DNA of 35,131 bases from Protostelium mycophagum. Taxonomy: Eukaryota; Evosea; Variosea; Protosteliida; Protosteliaceae. A program made the translations under genes and the position numbers. The notes beneath the pieces were generated by a model that saw only the letters and a program-made list of their open reading frames with translations, had not been told where the DNA came from and did no database searches. The DNA lies in assembly GCA_002081555.1 (NCBI GenBank), contig KV921057.1, positions 1 through 35,131 on the forward strand, read 5' to 3'. Shown here piece after piece: positions 11,086 through 21,645 of this stretch; within the stretch, counting starts at the first letter, position 1, and the number at the start of each line of letters is the position of its first letter.

Positions 11086-14000
11086 TTAACGTGATCTATA
11101 CCTCGGAACTGACGGACTTGTTTCGCAACTCTGAAAGAGGTCGCAGACGCAAAACAGATGATATTCTGTTGAAATCCGCCAGAATATTTCAAGTGTGATC
11201 ATCTTATTGAAATTGATCAACTACAACTCATTCTCTTAAAAACAATACCGCTTGTTTGCAATACGCAGACATCCAACACTAAAAATAGACTCATGAAGAT
11301 ATCTCACCGCTTCGTTATGCTTGTGCGGCAGGAAGCTGGGTTTCCCATCGTAAGCAAATAAGATATCTTTAAAGTGGATACAAATCCGCGAGAATATTTC
11401 CAAGTGTGATCATCTTATTGAAATTGATCAACTAAAATCCGCGAGAATATTTCCAAGTGTGATCATCTTATTGAAATTGATCAACTACAACGAGTCAGTC
11501 TCATTCTCATAAAACCAATACCGCTTGTTTGCAATACGCAGACCTCCCACTAAAAATAGACACATGAAGATATCTCACCGCTTCGTTATGCTTGTGCGGC
11601 AGGAAGCTGGGGTTGCCATCATAAGCAAATAAGATATCTTTAAGGTGGATACCGAGGTACGGGATCATAACATATTTATGATGTTGTGCGTAATTACTGC
11701 TGCTGACCAGGCCGTTTAAATAGGCCAGCTGGGAAAATTCAGCGAAATTTAGACCGGATATTCAATGGAAAATTCGTGGAAAACTGACCTCGTTCCGGTA
11801 CGAGCGGAAATTTCCGGAGGGGTTCATGAAATTTTCGATGTCTAAAAGTGGCTGTAGGTGCTTTGTGGATAATGACCTTACGAAGAAGTTGACGGATTGT
11901 AGATTGAGCCCGGCTATGATCGCCATCATGTCATTAAAATTATTCATCTTTTTACAAAAGTTTGCAATCTGTCTTTTTTCAGTATTTTATTTCACAAGAA
12001 GATTAAATGGATTATTTCCTTCTAGCTCTAACACTCATCGCATACAAGTACAAATATATATTTCTGCGGCAAAGCCGCAAACCAACAAACACTACTACGG
12101 TAACAAAAATAATTTCCCAGATGAAATAAAACTGACCTCTATATACTTTCTGATGGTCTTCTTCATGGATTTTTTGTCTTTACAACTTAGGATTTCCGAT
12201 GCAGTCCAGTAGCTCACTTTGTTAAAGTGGTCTGTCATCTCCACTATATTCGGGCACACGAACCGCCGCGTGTCACTGTTTGTCCACGCGAGGTTCGCGA
12301 ATTCCGACTTGACTTTTACACGTTTGTAGATGGATAGTGACAGGGCATGCATGTGGACCGCCAACTTTTCCGCAGATGCTTTTCTAATTTTGGTTGGATC
12401 TGATGATTCCATCATCATACTAGGATGAGATCAGTTTATGTGGTAAAATATTTGAGTGTTCGTGTATATTCTCGATTACACGGCTCTGCCGCAGAGTATT
12501 CATCACGGTAATTTTGGTGCCCAAATTTTGGCTGAGAGACGCACCAAAAATACCGTGATGTGCATACAAACTGCCGCAGTATATTCATCTTGATCTGCGG
12601 CACTGCCGCAGTGTTTCTATATATTGTAGAAGTGTATTCATCTTATTGTGGGTTCATATTACTGGCCCACCGCATATATTGCTTTGTACTGCGGCTGCCG
12701 AGTATTTTTGTGAGTGACTTTGTATATCACATTGTCAAAGCCATGGTATAACAAAATTTGAGCTAATCACCTCATGATCTTGTTCTTGTTGAGTTGTTCG
12801 TTAACTGTGGCAGCTCTTAAAAAGTCACCAGAGTCCACGATGGTCCATAATGACTCCGCATCATAGCTCATGTTGATTTGTGAGAGCTTCTCCATGAAGG
12901 AGGTCAAGGTGTGGACGAATGTCTCTCGCTGTTGTCGATGTTCATGAGCGGCTGCTTTAAGTTCTTCTGGTGTAACTGTTTCGAGCCACAAAACTAAGAA
13001 TTGAACAAGTCTATCATCGATCAGATCATCTTCCATTAGATCGAGGTCTGTTGGTTCTAAAAGGACCTGCCATAAAGAAGCTGCGGCTCTGCCATTTCAC
13101 TAAATTAAACACAGATGAAAAAGCGGACCTCTTCCTCTGCCAAGAGTTCTGTGGATATTGTTCGAAGAGGGATATGCACTCGTCTAATATGGTGAAGCAG
13201 GTATACCCAAAATTTGTATAACTCAAAAAGAAACAGTTCATGGCCCGACTCTCTGATGACGTCAGATTTGATTATGATCATCGGAAAATCAGAGTATATA
13301 AAGGCTCTACTCACCAGAATTGAAAAGAACGAGCCAGTTCAATATCTTCGGAAGAGAACCCAGTTTGGGAATCTAAAAATAAAATGAGAATGACACATTT
13401 CCCCCAAAGTAGGTCAACCTGTGATGCCAGGATTTCTACTGCCTCTTTAAACTCTCTAACTTCCCCGGAGGAATGTGGAGTCGAGTGTGAACTCTTCCCG
13501 CCCAGAGGTGAGAAGAGGTATTGTAAGCTGACAGATCTAGACAGTGTCCTGCTTCTGCTTCTTTGTGGAGAGATATCACCTGTTATTGGCGGTAATTTCT
13601 GGATGACCGCCCACTCATAAGTGATGTCATCTTCATCTTGCAAGATTTTATTCACTCCCAGTTTGACAAAAGATTGTTTTGAATCCATGACAAATCTGCA
13701 AGTGATCAGATGACAAATATGGTGTGATAAAAAACCTCTTCATGTGCTGCTGTTGCCATATGCCTAATTGTAACTTCTGATCAACCAAGTCCAGCTCATC
13801 CCCAGGATTTATAATATTTATGGTTGGCACAAATTTGGACCTCACCGACCCCTTCATCACATCAACATCTTCATGATAAAACCTTGGCTTCGTATCACTC
13901 ACACATGGGGAGGTGGTGGCCGAATTAGTTGTTGTCACGCTCGGCATGCAACCTCTTAATCTTTGACGAAATCTTGTCTTCGTTAAAAAAGTCAGGCACC

Positions 14001-14438
14001 CCAGAAGGAACAAAGAAATCTCCAATAAAAATTTTAAACGCCCGCTTCCTATCAATATTTCCCACCTTTGCCGATCTTTTCCCTCCTTAACCGCGGGATT
14101 TCAGCCTTGGTGTGGTGTCCATGGTCACACTCAAACACAAAATTGTGCCAAAAGCAGCACAGAACAGTCTCTTGAGAAAATTTCCAGGGACTGGAACTGT
14201 TTTCTGAAATGGTGCAGCCTCCAAAAGATTCGTAAAGCAACACTCCAGCCAACATTACTTTCACGTGAGGGTCGTCTGACGTCCGGAAAATTGATATTGT
14301 TAATGCGGGTCCCTCTTTCCTTTGCGGAGATGCTTGCGGTTCCTTGTGCAGATTGAGCGTGACGGTGCACACCCGAAAATAGGATGAAAATTGAATTGGA
14401 CCCTCTTTTGGGCGATGAAGAGCCTTTTTTGGTGGCAT
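11086..14438 (-). CDS. Ras-family guanine nucleotide exchange factor (REM + CDC25 domains)
   Basis: Activates a Ras-like GTPase by exchanging GDP for GTP. ATG 14436-14438 opens an N-terminal region I cannot assign (MPPKKALHRPKEGPIQF...). A Ser-rich linker (RSRSRTLSRSVSLQ) follows. A REM (RasGEF_N) domain comes next: 'FFLSYTNFGYTCFTILDECI' and 'RLVQFLVLWLETVTPEELKA'. The CDC25 catalytic domain contains 'EFANLAWTNSDTRRFVCPNI', 'FNKVSYWTASEIL', 'LNNFNDMMAIIAGLNL', 'MNPSGNFRSYRNE', 'PYLGIHLKDILFAYDGNPSF' and 'LINFNKM', all in family order. The frame ends at 11086-11088. The last catalytic exons are tandemly duplicated. The N-terminal third might belong to a separate gene. Confidence 0.82.
11172..11657. 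repeat. Tandem duplication inside the RasGEF catalytic region
   Basis: A unit of about 220 bp (11172-11391) recurs nearly identically at 11435-11657. A partial 43-bp copy of its first part lies between them (11392-11434). On the minus strand each long unit carries an exon reading HLKDILFAYDGNPSF or HFKDILFAYDGKPSF, ending HNEA before a GTGAGA donor, and an exon reading LINFNKMITL. The few differences between copies indicate a recent event. Confidence 0.85.
12501..12560. repeat. Inverted repeat: 20-bp arms, 20-nt loop, in a RasGEF intron
   Basis: The left arm 12501-12520 and right arm 12541-12560 are reverse complements with one mismatch in 20. The pair lies in the largest RasGEF intron (about 12421-12766), among short GC-rich palindromes of the type GCGGC-n-GCCGC. 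It could be a degenerate foldback element or an RNA hairpin. Confidence 0.7.
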
Positions 14439-14497
14439 TGTAAAGAGGCTTTCTTACGCAAAGCTGCAGGCACAACGAGTTGTTCTAAAACATCGGG

Positions 14498-16089
14498 ATG
14501 GGTTGTGCATCTTCAAAAGAAGAGACGAAGAGTGAAGCTCCGAAGGAATACTCATGGGACAAGAAGCCAAAGACAAACGCTGAAGATTTCAAAGTCTCGA
14601 AGCAGAAGGACACAACCGTTGTGAAGAAACCTGGGTGAGGTGTCTTTGATTGTTAATTTTATACGTCTCGTCTTCGATTGAGGGAGAAAAATGCAAGAAA
14701 TGCGGAAGCGATATGATGTGAATGCAGAAGAATTGTTTGAAATAAAACGCTCATCAATCGCATCAGGTCCCTGAATGGAAGACAATTCGTCATCGAGGAT
14801 TGTGAGGTGAAACCGAAATTCTTAATCAGATCTGATTGTCGTAGAATTGTGACATTTGGGTTCTCGACTGGACTGATACCGTCAGCATCGACGGCTGTAA
14901 GAATTGCAGATTCTTCATTGGGCCGGTCAGCGGAAGGTACAAACAGCCTCATTGCATCGCGATTAGAACTGAACTATTTCCAGCTTTTTCATGCGAGATT
15001 CTGAGGAATGTCGTGTTGTTGTGGCCTGTCAGCAATTAAGGTGAAAGATTATATTTCGAGTCTGGTGTCAAACGTCGTGGGTTTGGAAGTCGGAAAAGCA
15101 CATAAATGTCTTTCTGACCATTTTCCCACAAAAAATGTTGACAAATCACCAGAACAAGGGATTTGCGTCACACTGACATGTCTCTTTTCTGTTTTACGAA
15201 ACCTTCTTTGGAAACTACAAAAGACCTCAGGATTAGTTGCTTCCAATTTAACTACCCAGAGTTGCTTGGTGAGTGAAATTGTCGGCGGTAGATATTAGTA
15301 CTATATCCCGTACACTGTGGCAACGGCTACACAAATTCATCCCGACGGAAAATAATGACGTTGCAGGTCAATTTTCAAGTGCCAAATTAAGCCCTTGGAA
15401 TAATGACTGGTCTTCTGTTTTCGACTTCAACAGCGCGAGTGATTCATACAAATTGATTTCACAGGTGTGATATTTCGTCGAAATTCTGGGTGACTTTTTC
15501 AGGAAGACACCCCCAAACCGTTCTTGTCTGTACTTCCAGCGGAAATCAAGGGTTATGAAGATGGACATAAATTGAAAGGAATCAACTCTGTAGTACCTCT
15601 TACTAACGGCGTCACACGTTCGAGGCCGTACTCACACGTGAGTATTATATTTTATACAAGCACTGAGCAGATTTTGACGAGTACAGAGTGCTTTCGTCTT
15701 GTTCAGGGCTTCCTCCACCGAAACAGCCTTGTTCTTTTGTTCTCATATCCAGGTGATGTAATCTCGATCCTATGACAAACTGATACTTTCGACAGAAGGG
15801 TGTTATCCATCAAACTAAAGAATTAAAACTCGAACGGAAGCTTGCCACTGAAATTTTCGGCGAGGATCCTAAAGTCTTAAACCCCGATTTCTTGGGACAC
15901 CAAGTCATTGGTATAGAGGTCAATTTACAAGAAGCAGACCCGGAGGCGAGTGGACTGGCTGGAGCGTTAGAGGATACGAAGAAGGTGGGACGCGATGAGC
16001 CATTTGTCTACTTGTTGCCTTCAGACAATAGAGCGGCAATAGCGATGAAGCAGTTCTTCTTTGTGGCTGAACAAAGCATGACCATGTGA
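14498..16089 (+). CDS. RP2: RP2/XRP2, ARL3 GTPase-activating protein (cilium)
   Basis: RP2 stimulates GTP hydrolysis by ARL3 and so releases lipidated cargo at the ciliary base. ATG 14498 gives MGCASSK, with Gly2 for N-myristoylation and Cys3 for palmitoylation, then KEYSWDKKP as in human RP2 (KQYSWDQ). Exons of the cofactor-C-like beta-helix follow: SLNGRQFVIEDCE, NCDIWVLDWTDTVSIDGCKN, FFIGPVSGSFFMRDSEEC and VVVACQQLR. The last arginine aligns with the catalytic Arg118 of human RP2 (ACQQFR). Then come TRDLRHTDMSLFC, ISCFQFNYPELL and the C-terminal NDK-like part, ending at TGA 16087-16089. Exon 1 is 14498-14634. One intron is 38 nt and ends in GTCGTAG. Its presence implies a ciliated or flagellated stage. 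The gene is convergent with the MAPEG gene, 76 bp apart. Confidence 0.92.
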
Positions 16090-16165
16090 CGAATAGATTA
16101 TTATCTGACGTTTTATTTATTTTTTGTCAATTATTTCGGAAAATTGCACCGATGGGTTTGATGTC

Positions 16166-16732
16166 TCAAGCGAAATGGGAAGCGCTGGAGATGATCACAG
16201 AACAGCAGAAGGAGGTCAGCACCAAATAGGTAACAGTTCTCAGGTATGAAACCTGTCCTCATCAGAAGAACATAAAAGATGAGATCACCCACAGACTTGC
16301 TAGTGACGGCAATGTAAGAGAAGATGTAGACAACTCTCAGTGCCAAATAAGAAAGGGCAATGACATTCAGGTTAAGGCGAGAAAAGCCGGCCAGATTGGC
16401 CAAAATCTAAAGGCGTCATCGGTAGTCAACACAGCCAAAAGACTCACGATGGCAGTGACATAAAGAGGGAAACCTTCAAAACCATTTTGTGATGCACCCT
16501 CCGCTCTTTGAGCTCTCAACTTGGTTTCAGGTGATGGTCCCTGGGAGAACATCTTCAACAACTATCTGGATGTAATACATACTTTGTCTCCTCCTTCCTT
16601 CTGAAAAGTCGCTCTGGGCTGTGCATTATTGTATGTTTTTCCCATGAGAGCAACAGAGTAAAGGTGAGGTAGTATCGCAAGCACCCATACAGCCACAATA
16701 GAGTGAATAGAGAAGTTGAAATCAGTGAGCAT
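16166..16732 (-). CDS. MAPEG-family membrane protein
   Basis: MAPEG proteins are four-helix membrane enzymes of glutathione and eicosanoid metabolism (microsomal GST, LTC4 synthase types). ATG 16730-16732 starts helix 1 (FSIHSIVAVWVLAILPHLYS). The second exon carries the family block 'LRAQRAEGASQNGFEGFPLY' with the conserved Asn-Gly-Phe-Glu. Helices 2-3 follow (VTAIVSLLA, ILANLAGFSRLNLNVIALSY), then LALRVVYIFSY with the conserved Arg and Tyr. The last helix, SYLRTVTYLVLTSF, precedes a stop at 16166-16168. Total length is about 156 residues, normal for the family. The introns are very short: about 30 nt, 26 nt (16407-16432) and about 40 nt. The RAQRAxxNxxE signature fits the uncharacterised MAPEG/YecN-like branch. 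Substrate unknown. Confidence 0.85.
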
Positions 16733-16866
16733 GTTGTCGTCTGTCGTGCGTCTTTCTCTGATCAACAACCGAGTTTTCTGTTCGCAAATCTACAACGAGG
16801 CTACTGTTAGCCCGCCCGAATCCATTTTCAAATCACAACAGCCTCTATTCTTCATCCCGGAACATC
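16733..16866. promoter_or_regulatory. Short divergent intergenic region, likely bidirectional promoter
   Basis: Only 134 bp separate the start codons of the MAPEG gene (minus) and the coiled-coil gene (plus). Both promoters and 5' leaders must fit here or overlap the genes. It contains one CTACAACG octamer at 16790-16797. No TATA box is evident. Confidence 0.5.
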
Positions 16867-18290
16867 ATGTTCTCACCAGATCGAAGCATCCGTTCAACAA
16901 TAGAGACACCAAGAAGCCAGTATCAGCGTGCAATGAATGAGACGAGAGGTATCGTGTTTAGCACCAAAATATTATATTCATTCCATTCAGGAACTCCCTC
17001 CTCTCCTGCGAAAGAACGAGCTGATTTCCTGCACCAGAGGAATCACGATTTAAAGAGGGAACTACATGCTACGAAATCACTTCTCCAGAATATGGTCCAC
17101 GATCTGATCAACACAAATGATTTGGTGAACTTTTTCAATCATTCTGTGAGTGTGACGACGTTCAGTTGAAAAACACACAGAAGAAGTTGAAAAGGGCAGA
17201 AAGAGGAAGGAGAGCGCCAGAGGACGCGGGGGAGTATGTTGAAATGTTGGAGAATACAGTGTTATCTCTATCGGATCAGGTGAATAGTTAAAGGTGGTGA
17301 CGCAGCAGTTGACACCCACAGGTGAAAACCATGTACATGAAATCCTTAGAGCTGGCGATGGATGATTCAGAGGAAAGCGACATTGATGATGTTGCAAGTC
17401 CGAATGTAACAAAAGATCAGGTGCGTGCTCCTATAGAGACTATTCGTATCTTGCAAATGATTTTCAAAAGATCTAAATAAAGTTTTATTATGTTAAAAAC
17501 CGTTTTGGGTCAAGTGCGACATCGATATAAATTGTTTCTAAATTGAACAAAAGTTATGGAATGCTCTCGTTGTTTCGAGGAGAGAGAACGCGTTATTGAG
17601 GCAAAAATTGGACATTAATCTCAAAAAGCAGAATGACAGGGGCACACCATTAAGAGCCATAAATCCAATTATTTCAGAGGTGATCACTTCAAGCTGCATG
17701 ACTGCTCTGTGAATAGTGAAAGTCATGAGATCTGAATTTTGTTTAGGTTACAAATTTAAATCAATTAACAAGTACGATCCACGCACAGGAGGCGAGAATT
17801 TTGGAGCTGGAAGAGCAGTTACAACAGGTGATTTGAACGATTTAAAAAAGATGTTGAAATTTTATGTCGAAAAATAATTCAATCAATTAATAATACATTT
17901 GATGTGGTCTACAATTATGAAACTCTCCTCGGTAGAATTGAATTGTAGATTGACACATACAGACGACAGAATTACTGAGTCGACAAGATGAGGACCTGAA
18001 CTATTTCGAGAGGCTGCATCACGAAGGGATGCATTACCACCGCGGGACTTTCTTGAGGAGAGAAAATTTGGAGAGGCAAGTGAACGTGATGGATCGAGAC
18101 ATCAGATCAAAGGACACTCTTCTGCAGGTTTGTCCAACTCCTGTAATCATCGTCATCATCATATCCTGACCTTCAACAGGCACAAACAGAACGGCTAAAG
18201 ATTTTACAAGAAGAGGCAGACACACTAAGGAGCGCGTTACGGAAGCACAGACCACCATCCTCAAGTGAAAATTCAACACCTGCCCAATAA
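16867..18290 (+). CDS. Coiled-coil protein, family unknown
   Basis: ATG 16867 starts MFSPDRSIRSTIETPRSQYQ, an N-terminus rich in SP/TP-like sites. Exons then give long heptad-type stretches: 'ADFLHQRNHDLKRELHATKS', 'LKNTQKKLKRAERGR', 'EYVEMLENTVLSLSDQVKTM', 'RENALLRQKLDINLKKQN', 'EARILELEEQLQQT' and 'LERQVNVMDRDIRSKDTLLQ'. It ends 'KHRPPSSSENSTPAQ' with stop TAA at 18288-18290. An acidic patch (DDSEESDIDDVASP) sits in the middle. Length is roughly 330 residues. Such proteins are often centrosomal, ciliary or cytoskeletal, and the neighbouring RP2 gene is only circumstantial support. The gene is convergent with the SHK-like kinase, 52 bp apart. Confidence 0.75.
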
Positions 18291-18342
18291 TCACCAAAAC
18301 TCGAAGGTCCACGTCTTTATTTCCCGAATATTCTTCGAAAGT

Positions 18343-21300
18343 TCATTTGTACGGCGTGTCGTAGTCGTAATTGTAGAACGTTGATTTTCGATCTCCTTGA
18401 AAAAACGTCTCAAAATACGATGGGAGGGGTCTCGTGAGCCCCAGCTTTTCCTTATTGCTTCGGACGAGACTCGCAAGTGACGGATAACTGCTGTTATTCG
18501 GGTTATGTGTCGCTCGCAGAAAAGGTTGGCCTGCGAGATGCGATATGCGATAGTGCCTCAATTTGGATTCCTGAAAGAATGTGAATTTTTATTGGTTATT
18601 TTTTCTGTTTTATTGGTTATTTTTTCTGTTTTATTGATTATTTTTTCTGTTTTATTGATTATTTTTTCTGTTTTATTGGTTATTTCGCTTTCACAAGAAA
18701 AATATTCACGGAAATGAGAAGTTTACGAACCTTCGTTACGGCAGAGATGGTGAAGGAGCCAGGGCTCGAGGACATTCGTATCAGATATGTTCCTGGCATC
18801 TTTTTGTACCTGTTCAACTCTTGTTCTGAGGCCTTTGTTTCGAGATCGCCGTAAAATCCACTGATAAAAATCAGAAATTTCGACAACAAAAATATTTTGA
18901 AATAAAATATTATTTTTCAGAAAAATAGAAAACCTACTCCATCATGACAACAGATAGAAGATGGTCCATAAATCCACGGCCGATTGTTAACGGCCCGAAA
19001 TTCTCCAGGATCCGGCCCCATTTTGTCAATGGAACCACCGGGTTACCCATCTCGTGATCATGCCGTAATAATGCCTCCATGATTCTACAACCAGTCATTT
19101 TTTACTTTGAAATATACAGATTTTTAAATTTTAAAATGATGGAGAATGTATACCTTTCTTCGGGGTGGTCCGGCCCTGGTCTCTGGATCATCATGGTTTT
19201 ATATAGTGTATCCATAAATACATCCAGGGGTGCCGATCGCTACAATTGTTAATAGTTGCACAAGTTTTATTTTTATGGTGTGATGTGTGTTTCGGTTTGC
19301 AGTATGACAGAAAAATGTACTGCTTGGCAATGCAAACACACATCCATAGAAAAAACCAGAAAAACACATCACGTCAAAAACATCAAAATATGTCAAATAT
19401 GACACCCACACTCTCCAAGAAGTTGTCGACCCACATGGATCTTCCCAATGGATTTCGGAACTCATCGATGTAGGAATCAATCAGGATCAGATCCAACTCA
19501 TTATGTGATAACATGTCTGCAAATGATGGCCTCTCCTCCGGGTTTTGCGCCCAACATCTGGAATTATAAATCTTTGCACCAAAAAATGTGTCCTTGGCTT
19601 TTTTTATTGACATGATTATAATCAATAATTAAGATTAAAATGAAAAGAATGAATTAAATATTAAATTTAATTTTTGACTTGATTTTTGTGGAAGAGTAGT
19701 GCAGAAAAACCACAAAGAAAACAAAACAAATAAAAATGATATTGTAAACCCTAAACCCCAAGGAAAAAAAAAGAAGAAACCCCATCTCTCATCAACACAT
19801 ACGAAACTATTTTACTGAACGTACCTTCGCAGAAGAGCAGCATGTCTTGCACCTATTTCTGACCCTGTCTCTGATTGCCCGGGAGGGGGAATCACCGGTC
19901 TCTCACCTCTTTGTACAGCCTCGTGTATTTCTATTTTATTTAATTTCTATTCAAAAAGTTTGTTCATCACTTCACAAATAAATTCACATTTTTTGTTGAA
20001 GAATAAAAAACTTCACCTGCTGACGTGTCAGCGTCAACCCACGCCCACTCCATCGCTGAAAGTTCCCAGAAAAGTATTCCAAAAGAATAGACGTCAGATT
20101 TCTCGTTGAAAGTTCCTGAGATCATTTCGGGGGCCATATATGGTGCTGTCCCTGTCATTCCACGCATGTTCATCCGCGTTTTCACTTGTGACAAGCCGAA
20201 ATCTGTCGAATGATTACTCATCATATTGTTGCCGTGATGAACATTGAATTATGGGTTCTCGAATGTTTTCAGTTTTTTCAAAATAAAAAAATAAAAATTC
20301 TTCATTGTGCCAATATTCTGCATAAAAGCACCGATTTATCGCGAGAAATCCCGCATAACTTTTTCTTTCAGCAAGAAAAATTCTGCTGCAGCCAAAGAGA
20401 TACACTTGGACAGTGTGGTAAATACGAACCTGCAACTTTGACAACATAATGCTCATCAAAGAGTAGATTGTGAAGTTTCAAGTCCAAGTGTAAGATCGGC
20501 GGCGAGCTTCCATGCAGCCAGGCCATCCCTTTGATACAATCTCGAATGAATTGTAGTCGTACTTCGAAAGACACTGCACCAGAATCACATCCGACATTCG
20601 AAATCTCATTTTTGATCTGATAAAGACATGATTGAATTCGGATCATGAGAGTGATTACAAAAGATGCATGCAGTTGAGATTTGGAGGATGGTGATCTCAT
20701 TCAAAAATGACTACAATATTGGTGGTCGCATAAAGGTGATGTCACAAGGATATTTTCTTTGGAAATGAAGGTCGGATTAATTTGTCCTCTTAACTTACGT
20801 ATTGAGTTCTCTTTGTTACATTTGGACATGAGATCGCCGACACTTCCACCCAGCATGTATTCCATCACTATTGGAGTCAACAGGTCTCCTGTATGACAGA
20901 ACATTCTTACCCATGAATTTATTGTCTGGCTCGACACAAGCACCCATGAAGAGGACGACATGTGGATGTCTTAATTTTCTGAAGATGTTATAATGACAAG
21001 ATGATTGGCCTCTAATATAGTGGAATGATCAATGATGAGACCTACACAAGTATGGAAACTTCATTGTAAAATTCCTCGTCCATCTTTTTTGTCAAAAGTG
21101 TTAGCTTCTTCACGACCACCTATAAACATTGAATGAGAATCGACTCAAGTCGGTCCAAGAGAGCACCTGTTGTCCTCTGCAAATCCCTCTATAAACAGCT
21201 CCAAAAGTTCCACGTCCTTAATTAAATGAGATGTCACATACAAACAGATCATACAGACAAACTAAATATAAAAAACCAAGGAACACCGAATGATCAATAA

Positions 21301-21645
21301 ATGGAATTCATTATTATCCGACTTACCTATTGGGTCATCCCAATTGATGTCTACTTCACTTGATTTGATAATGAGAGCGTCTGATGATTCTGTTCGTCTT
21401 GGCGAGAGAGGTAAGCCTAGGCGAGGCGAAGTTAAAAACCTCTCTCCAAACCCACGCGATAATTTTGTTCGATCCTTCATCATATCCCGCAACATGTCTT
21501 CACCTCTCGCTGTACTTTGAGAGGACGGCTGAAACGACGATGCATTCCTCGAGCCAGCTAATTCACTCAGGGAATCTTCAGTCATCGAACTGCGTGATGA
21601 ACGCATGCCGAGACGAAGAGCATCAGCTCTTCCCCAAGATGCCAT
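18343..21645 (-). CDS. SHK-type protein kinase: TKL kinase domain followed by an SH2 domain
   Basis: ATG 21643-21645 opens a Ser-rich N-terminus (RLGMRSSRSSMTEDSLSELA). The kinase follows: DDPIGRGTFGAVYRG (glycine loop), VVVKKLTLLTKK (ATP-binding Lys), EFYNEVSIL (helix-C Glu), HPHVVLFMGACVEPD, IVMEYMLGGSVGDLM, HLDLKLHNLLFD (catalytic loop; Leu replaces Arg of HRD), DFGLSQVK, GTAPYMAPEMISGTFNEKSD, SFGILFWEL, RGERPVIPPPGQ and CWAQNPEERPSFADML. After a linker comes an SH2 domain: FYGDLETKASEQELNRY, then GTYLIRMSSSPGSFTISAVT (phosphotyrosine-binding Arg in 'LIRMSSS'), HYRISH and SYPSLASLV. Stop 18343-18345. This order matches the Dictyostelium SHK kinases. One intron appears to be only 22 nt (20889-20910). 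Confidence 0.85.
18587..18685. repeat. Minisatellite, 21-bp unit, nearly five copies, in an intron of the SHK-like kinase
   Basis: The unit ttttattggttattttttctg occurs four times in full and once partly (18587-18607, 18608-18628, 18629-18649, 18650-18670, 18671-18685). Two units carry a g-to-a change. On the minus strand it lies between the two exons encoding the SH2 domain. Confidence 0.9.

Noticed and set aside
14131-14475. Alternative minus-strand frame at the start of the RasGEF gene
   Set aside because: The overlapping frame with ATG at 14436-14438 continues into the next exon; this one has no link to the gene.
19748-19762. Telomere-like 'aaaccctaaacccc' in the SHK-like kinase region
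   Set aside because: Fewer than two and a half units inside an intron; too short to be an interstitial telomere array.
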